DNA of 9,014 nucleotides from assembly GCA_003541895.1 (NCBI GenBank), contig DPLR01000301.1, forward strand, positions 1 through 9,014, in the 5' to 3' direction. The notes below the pieces were generated by a model, which searched no databases, was not told where the DNA came from, and saw only the letters and a list, made by a program, of their open reading frames with translations. This DNA comes from Cytophagales bacterium (GTDB lineage Bacteria; Bacteroidota; Bacteroidia; Cytophagales; Cyclobacteriaceae). This document shows positions 5,840 through 9,014 of this stretch, one piece after another. Within the stretch, counting starts at the first letter, position 1. The number at the start of each line of letters is the position of its first letter. A program made the translations under genes and the position numbers.

Positions 5840-7805
5840 AGTTAGTCACTCCTATACACTTGCCCTTACAATACTAGTCTTCCTTTCAAGTCTTGAAGGC
5901 AGCGCTCAACAACTCCAAAAATTTGATTCAATAAAAGCAATTCTAAATAATACCCCACAAAATGACTCCGTGCGACTTGAACTTCTGATTAGATTGTCAA
6001 ATATAAGTAGGCTGATTTCACCTGATTCTGGCATATTGTATGGAACACAAGCGGTTGATCTAGCTTACCAAATCAATTCGATACAAGGCCAAATTAATTC
6101 GTTAGGGTTTCTAAGCTTCGCCTACTATGATTTTGGAGATCTTCCGAAGGCTCTTGGTTTAGCACTAAAGGCATATCAGTTGGCCAAAGATAACCATGCC
6201 GAAAAATATGCTTCAGCTTCGGTAACAAATATTGGCTACATCTATTTGAAGTTGCAAGATTTTCCTAAAGCATTACACTATTTCCGCCTGCAAGCATTAA
6301 TCGGTGGCCCGGGGGGTGTTTTCGCTAAGGAACATTTGGCGGAAGTCTATTTAGCAATGAATCAACTTGATTCAGCATCATACTATGCAAGCGAGTCGCT
6401 TAAGGATTTTCAAAGACGCAAAGTTTTTGGATTGTATGTATATGCGGTGCTGGGTGATATAGCGCTAAAACAAGGCAATCTCAACCATGCGATTGAATTT
6501 TATAAAAAAGGACTCCAGGTGGCCGGAAAAGAAAATTCGATAAGGGAGGCAGCAAGGTATCATATTCGACTAGCAAGATATTATATAGCGTTAAATCAAC
6601 TTGATTCCAGCATTTACTATGCAAAAAAAGCATTCGAGGAAGCGGGGTCAAATTCATATAAACAAATTCTCCTGGATGCAACTTCATTGTTATCCAGTTT
6701 ATATGAATCAACAGATACAAAACAAGCCCTTCACTATTACAAGTTAACAACTAAGCTAAAGGAAGAATTAATAGGAGCTGGCAACATTAAGACGATTCAA
6801 AATATGATTGCACTGGATGAGGAAAATCAACGGCAAATAAATGAAACCAAAAAGGAATACGAACGGCAACTTAAGCAGTATGGATTTATTTTTGGGCTAC
6901 TGGTCCTTGCTATTTTAGCCATTGGTCAATATCGCAATAACATCCGAAAGCAGAAAGCCAATGCGCTGTTGCTCCGACAGAAGGAAGAAATTCAGTCAAC
7001 GCTTACGCTACTTAAATCCACACAATCACAACTTATTCAATCTGAAAAGATGGCCAGCCTTGGCGAACTCACCGCGGGCATTGCACATGAAATACAGAAT
7101 CCACTGAACTTTGTCAATAATTTTTCTGAAGTGAGTAATGAGTTGATGGATGAACTCAAAACCGAACTGGCAACTGGCAACCGAGAATTGGCAACCGAAA
7201 TCGCTAATGACATTGCTAGCAACCTTGAAAAAATAAACCACCACGGCAAACGTGCCGATGCCATTGTGAAAGGAATGCTCCAACACTCACGTACCAGCAC
7301 TGGTCAAAAAGAATTGACCGACATCAATTCTTTGTGCGATGAATATTTACGCCTAAGTTACCACGGCCTTCGTGCCAAAGACAAATCATTTAATGCAAAA
7401 TTCGAAACGGATTTCGATTCGTCTCTTCCCAAAATCAATGTGATCCCTCAAGATATTGGCAGAGTGATTTTGAATTTGATCAACAATGCTTTTTATGCAG
7501 TGAATGAGAGGCTTCGACAAGCTCAGCCTGACAAGGGTTATGAACCGCTAGTGAAAGTGATTACTAAAAACCTCCGAGACAAAATTCAAATCTGTGTGCA
7601 AGACAATGGCAGTGGCATCCCTGAGAAAGTAAAGGAAAAAATTTTTCAACCCTTCTTTACCACTAAGCCGACTGGACAAGGCACAGGGCTTGGTTTGTCT
7701 TTGAGTTATGATATTGTGAAGGCACATGGTGGAGAAATAAAAATCCAGGACATGAAAGGAGAAGGTGCTGAGTTTATTATTATGCTTCCTTTTAAATCCA
7801 TTTGA
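5826..7805 (+). CDS. Periplasmic-TPR transmembrane sensor histidine kinase
   Basis: 659 residues from the ATG at 5826. In-frame ATGs at 5802 and 5832 and a TTG at 5778 are alternatives. 5826 or 5832 is preferred because it places a compact signal peptide (MFKVSHSYTLALTILVFL, cleavage near GSA/QQ) at the N-terminus and avoids translating the relic. TPR-type repeats fill residues ~25-310, including MNQLDSASYYASES and LNQLDSSIYYAKKA, and should be periplasmic. A coiled coil precedes one membrane helix (~352-371), then YRNNIRKQKANAL and a cytoplasmic coiled coil one heptad longer than in the other two TPR kinases. The DHp acceptor is His421. HATPase_c has N-box Asn554, DNGSGIP from Asp593 (Ser replaces Asn) and [10 protein letters not shown] 617-626. 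All catalytic motifs are intact. It contains RLRQAQPD after the N-box, like the second kinase, but its [13 protein letters not shown] tail is like the third. The stop overlaps the next start (TGATG). Confidence 0.92.
   Translation: MLMFKVSHSYTLALTILVFLSSLEGSAQQLQKFDSIKAILNNTPQNDSVRLELLIRLSNISRLISPDSGILYGTQAVDLAYQINSIQGQINSLGFLSFAYYDFGDLPKALGLALKAYQLAKDNHAEKYASASVTNIGYIYLKLQDFPKALHYFRLQALIGGPGGVFAKEHLAEVYLAMNQLDSASYYASESLKDFQRRKVFGLYVYAVLGDIALKQGNLNHAIEFYKKGLQVAGKENSIREAARYHIRLARYYIALNQLDSSIYYAKKAFEEAGSNSYKQILLDATSLLSSLYESTDTKQALHYYKLTTKLKEELIGAGNIKTIQNMIALDEENQRQINETKKEYERQLKQYGFIFGLLVLAILAIGQYRNNIRKQKANALLLRQKEEIQSTLTLLKSTQSQLIQSEKMASLGELTAGIAHEIQNPLNFVNNFSEVSNELMDELKTELATGNRELATEIANDIASNLEKINHHGKRADAIVKGMLQHSRTSTGQKELTDINSLCDEYLRLSYHGLRAKDKSFNAKFETDFDSSLPKINVIPQDIGRVILNLINNAFYAVNERLRQAQPDKGYEPLVKVITKNLRDKIQICVQDNGSGIPEKVKEKIFQPFFTTKPTGQGTGLGLSLSYDIVKAHGGEIKIQDMKGEGAEFIIMLPFKSI
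7152..7204 (+). repeat. 53-bp tract shared with 1740-1792
   Basis: This is the partner of the tract in the first kinase, differing only at one base (GAGAATTGG here, GAGAACTGG there), although the codons just outside differ silently between the two genes. It encodes the same [18 protein letters not shown] segment of the DHp domain. A recent transfer of sequence between the two genes would explain it. Confidence 0.8.
7510..7528 (+). repeat. Second copy of the dispersed-repeat-like 19-mer
   Basis: Identical to 4051-4069 and read in the same frame as RLRQAQPD. The following DNA (TATGAACCGCTAGT) is also shared by the two genes, so the two copies most likely descend from one event in a common ancestor or were spread by gene conversion, rather than two independent insertions. 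Confidence 0.65.
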
Positions 7806-9014
7806 TGATAAAAGTAATAACATATACCCTGCTTATCCTGCTCATAGGTAAACCCGGCATATCTCAAATCAGGACAGAAATTGATTCTCTTCATCATAAA
7901 CTAGAAAATGCCGATCAGGATACGAGCCGTGTGATCCTTATGACAGACCTGGGTTATTGGTATCTCAGTATTAATCCTGATTCTTCAATGATGTTTGGCA
8001 ATCGAGCATTGGTGTTGGCGCAACAAATAAAATATTTACGCGGGCAAGCAAGATCTTTGGCAACCCTGGGAAATACTACCCGTTTTTTGGGCGATATTCC
8101 TAAAGGCATGGAATTATTATTCGATGGTTTGCAAATTTCGAAAAAGTATGACTTTCCTTTTGAATCGGCTTTGTGCTTAAATGATATTGGGGTTATTTAT
8201 GCAGACGAGCTACAGGATTATTCAAAAGCCTTAATTTATTTTAGTCAGGCGAGGTTATTTTATAACAGGGCGCACCATAACACCATGGAAGAAAAATATG
8301 GAATTTTTTTTGACATCGATGCGGGAATTTCATATCAACAAACCGGTCAATTGGATTCATCATTGTTCTATCGCCAAAGATCACTTAACAAAGCAATTTC
8401 ACTGCAATCTGGACCATACCCGGTGACACTTATGATGATGGGGGATTTGCAATTTGAAATGGGCAACCCAAAGTTGGCGATGGAGTATTTACATGAAAGT
8501 ATCCGCGTAAATCAAAAATCGTTCGATCCTCGCACAGCTGCTGAAGCATACAATTCTTTGGCAGGCTATTTCAGAATAATGAAGCAACCGGATTCTTCTG
8601 TTTTTTATGCAAAGAAGGCACTTGCTGATGCTCAATCGATAAATCATAAACAAGCAATTCTTAAAGCCAGCATCCTCCTGGCGGGACTCTATGAGTCAGC
8701 AAACATTGACGAAGCATATAAGTATTTAAAAATTGCGAGGATCGTAAACGAGGAGTTATATGGCGCAAGAAAAGTTCAGAACCTGCAAAGACTCATTTCT
8801 ACTCAACAGGAACGTCAAAGGGAAACAGAAGCCGCTAAGATTGCTTACCAGAACCAGCTAAAACAGTATGCATTACTGGCAGGATTGGGGATAATGTTTT
8901 TATTTGGTTTTATCCTATACCGTAATGACAGACAAAAGCAGAAAGCTAATAAAGTTTTAGTAGCAACGCTTAGTAATCTCAAATCCACCCAATCCCAACT
9001 CATCCAATCCGAAA
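7805..9014 (+). CDS. Periplasmic-TPR sensor histidine kinase (3' partial)
   Basis: The frame opens at the ATG at 7805, overlapping the previous stop by one base (TGATG, typical of translational coupling), and runs without a stop to the right edge (403 codons). Residues 1-20 are a signal peptide (MIKVITYTLLILLIGKPGIS, then QI). TPR-type repeats span about 30-320, with TGQLDSSLFYRQRS and MKQPDSSVFYAKKA as the clearest copies. A charged coiled coil (~330-353) leads to one membrane helix (~355-374), then YRNDRQKQKANKV and LKSTQSQLIQSE, which in the sister genes directly precedes the phospho-acceptor helix. The kinase core itself is outside the window, so its integrity cannot be judged. The architecture and linker match the second kinase, including the short coiled-coil linker. 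The kinase assignment rests on the TPR-membrane-linker homology. Confidence 0.88.
   Translation, partial: MIKVITYTLLILLIGKPGISQIRTEIDSLHHKLENADQDTSRVILMTDLGYWYLSINPDSSMMFGNRALVLAQQIKYLRGQARSLATLGNTTRFLGDIPKGMELLFDGLQISKKYDFPFESALCLNDIGVIYADELQDYSKALIYFSQARLFYNRAHHNTMEEKYGIFFDIDAGISYQQTGQLDSSLFYRQRSLNKAISLQSGPYPVTLMMMGDLQFEMGNPKLAMEYLHESIRVNQKSFDPRTAAEAYNSLAGYFRIMKQPDSSVFYAKKALADAQSINHKQAILKASILLAGLYESANIDEAYKYLKIARIVNEELYGARKVQNLQRLISTQQERQRETEAAKIAYQNQLKQYALLAGLGIMFLFGFILYRNDRQKQKANKVLVATLSNLKSTQSQLIQSE

Overview
The window is a head-to-tail, all plus-strand run of sensor histidine kinase genes and pieces of them. Moderate-to-low G+C, no recognisable Shine-Dalgarno sites before the starts, and the combination of signal peptide, periplasmic TPR array, single membrane helix and kinase core with the phospho-acceptor motif [16 protein letters not shown] all point to a Bacteroidota chromosome. 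A member of the Cytophagales or Chitinophagales is plausible, but the order is an inference.

Layout: (1) 1-2381, the 3' part of a soluble kinase with tandem ~184-residue sensor modules, open at the left edge. (2) 2385-4343, an intact periplasmic-TPR kinase, 3 bp downstream. (3) 4397-5741, a kinase with a polytopic membrane sensor, broken by one extra C in the CCC run at 5317-5319. (4) About 5744-5839, a short relic that reads like the last ~28 codons of a further kinase. (5) 5826-7805, an intact TPR kinase whose start lies inside that relic. (6) 7805 to the right edge, another TPR kinase overlapping the previous stop by one base (TGATG) and cut off just before its phospho-acceptor helix. Gaps are -1 to 53 bp (apart from the relic), so the run looks like one transcription unit. 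No gene-free stretch exceeds 100 bp, and there are no RNA genes, CRISPR arrays, insertion sequences or response-regulator genes.

The four visible kinase cores (DHp plus HATPase_c) are nearly the same protein and share long DNA stretches, while the sensors are unrelated or diverged: cytosolic repeat modules, periplasmic TPRs, or multi-helix membrane domain. The cores are mosaics, because different segments group the genes in conflicting ways. This is the pattern expected of repeated duplication with gene conversion or unequal crossing-over. The relic at 5744-5839 and the frameshifted third gene fit an array that is still gaining and losing members. All the kinases probably phosphorylate the same or very similar response regulator(s), encoded outside the window, so that several inputs feed one output; this is inference.

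The points most worth following are the kinase-array architecture itself, the relic, a 19-bp dispersed-repeat-like sequence read as coding sequence in two of the ATP-binding domains, and an exact one-heptad length difference in the signalling helix of one TPR kinase.
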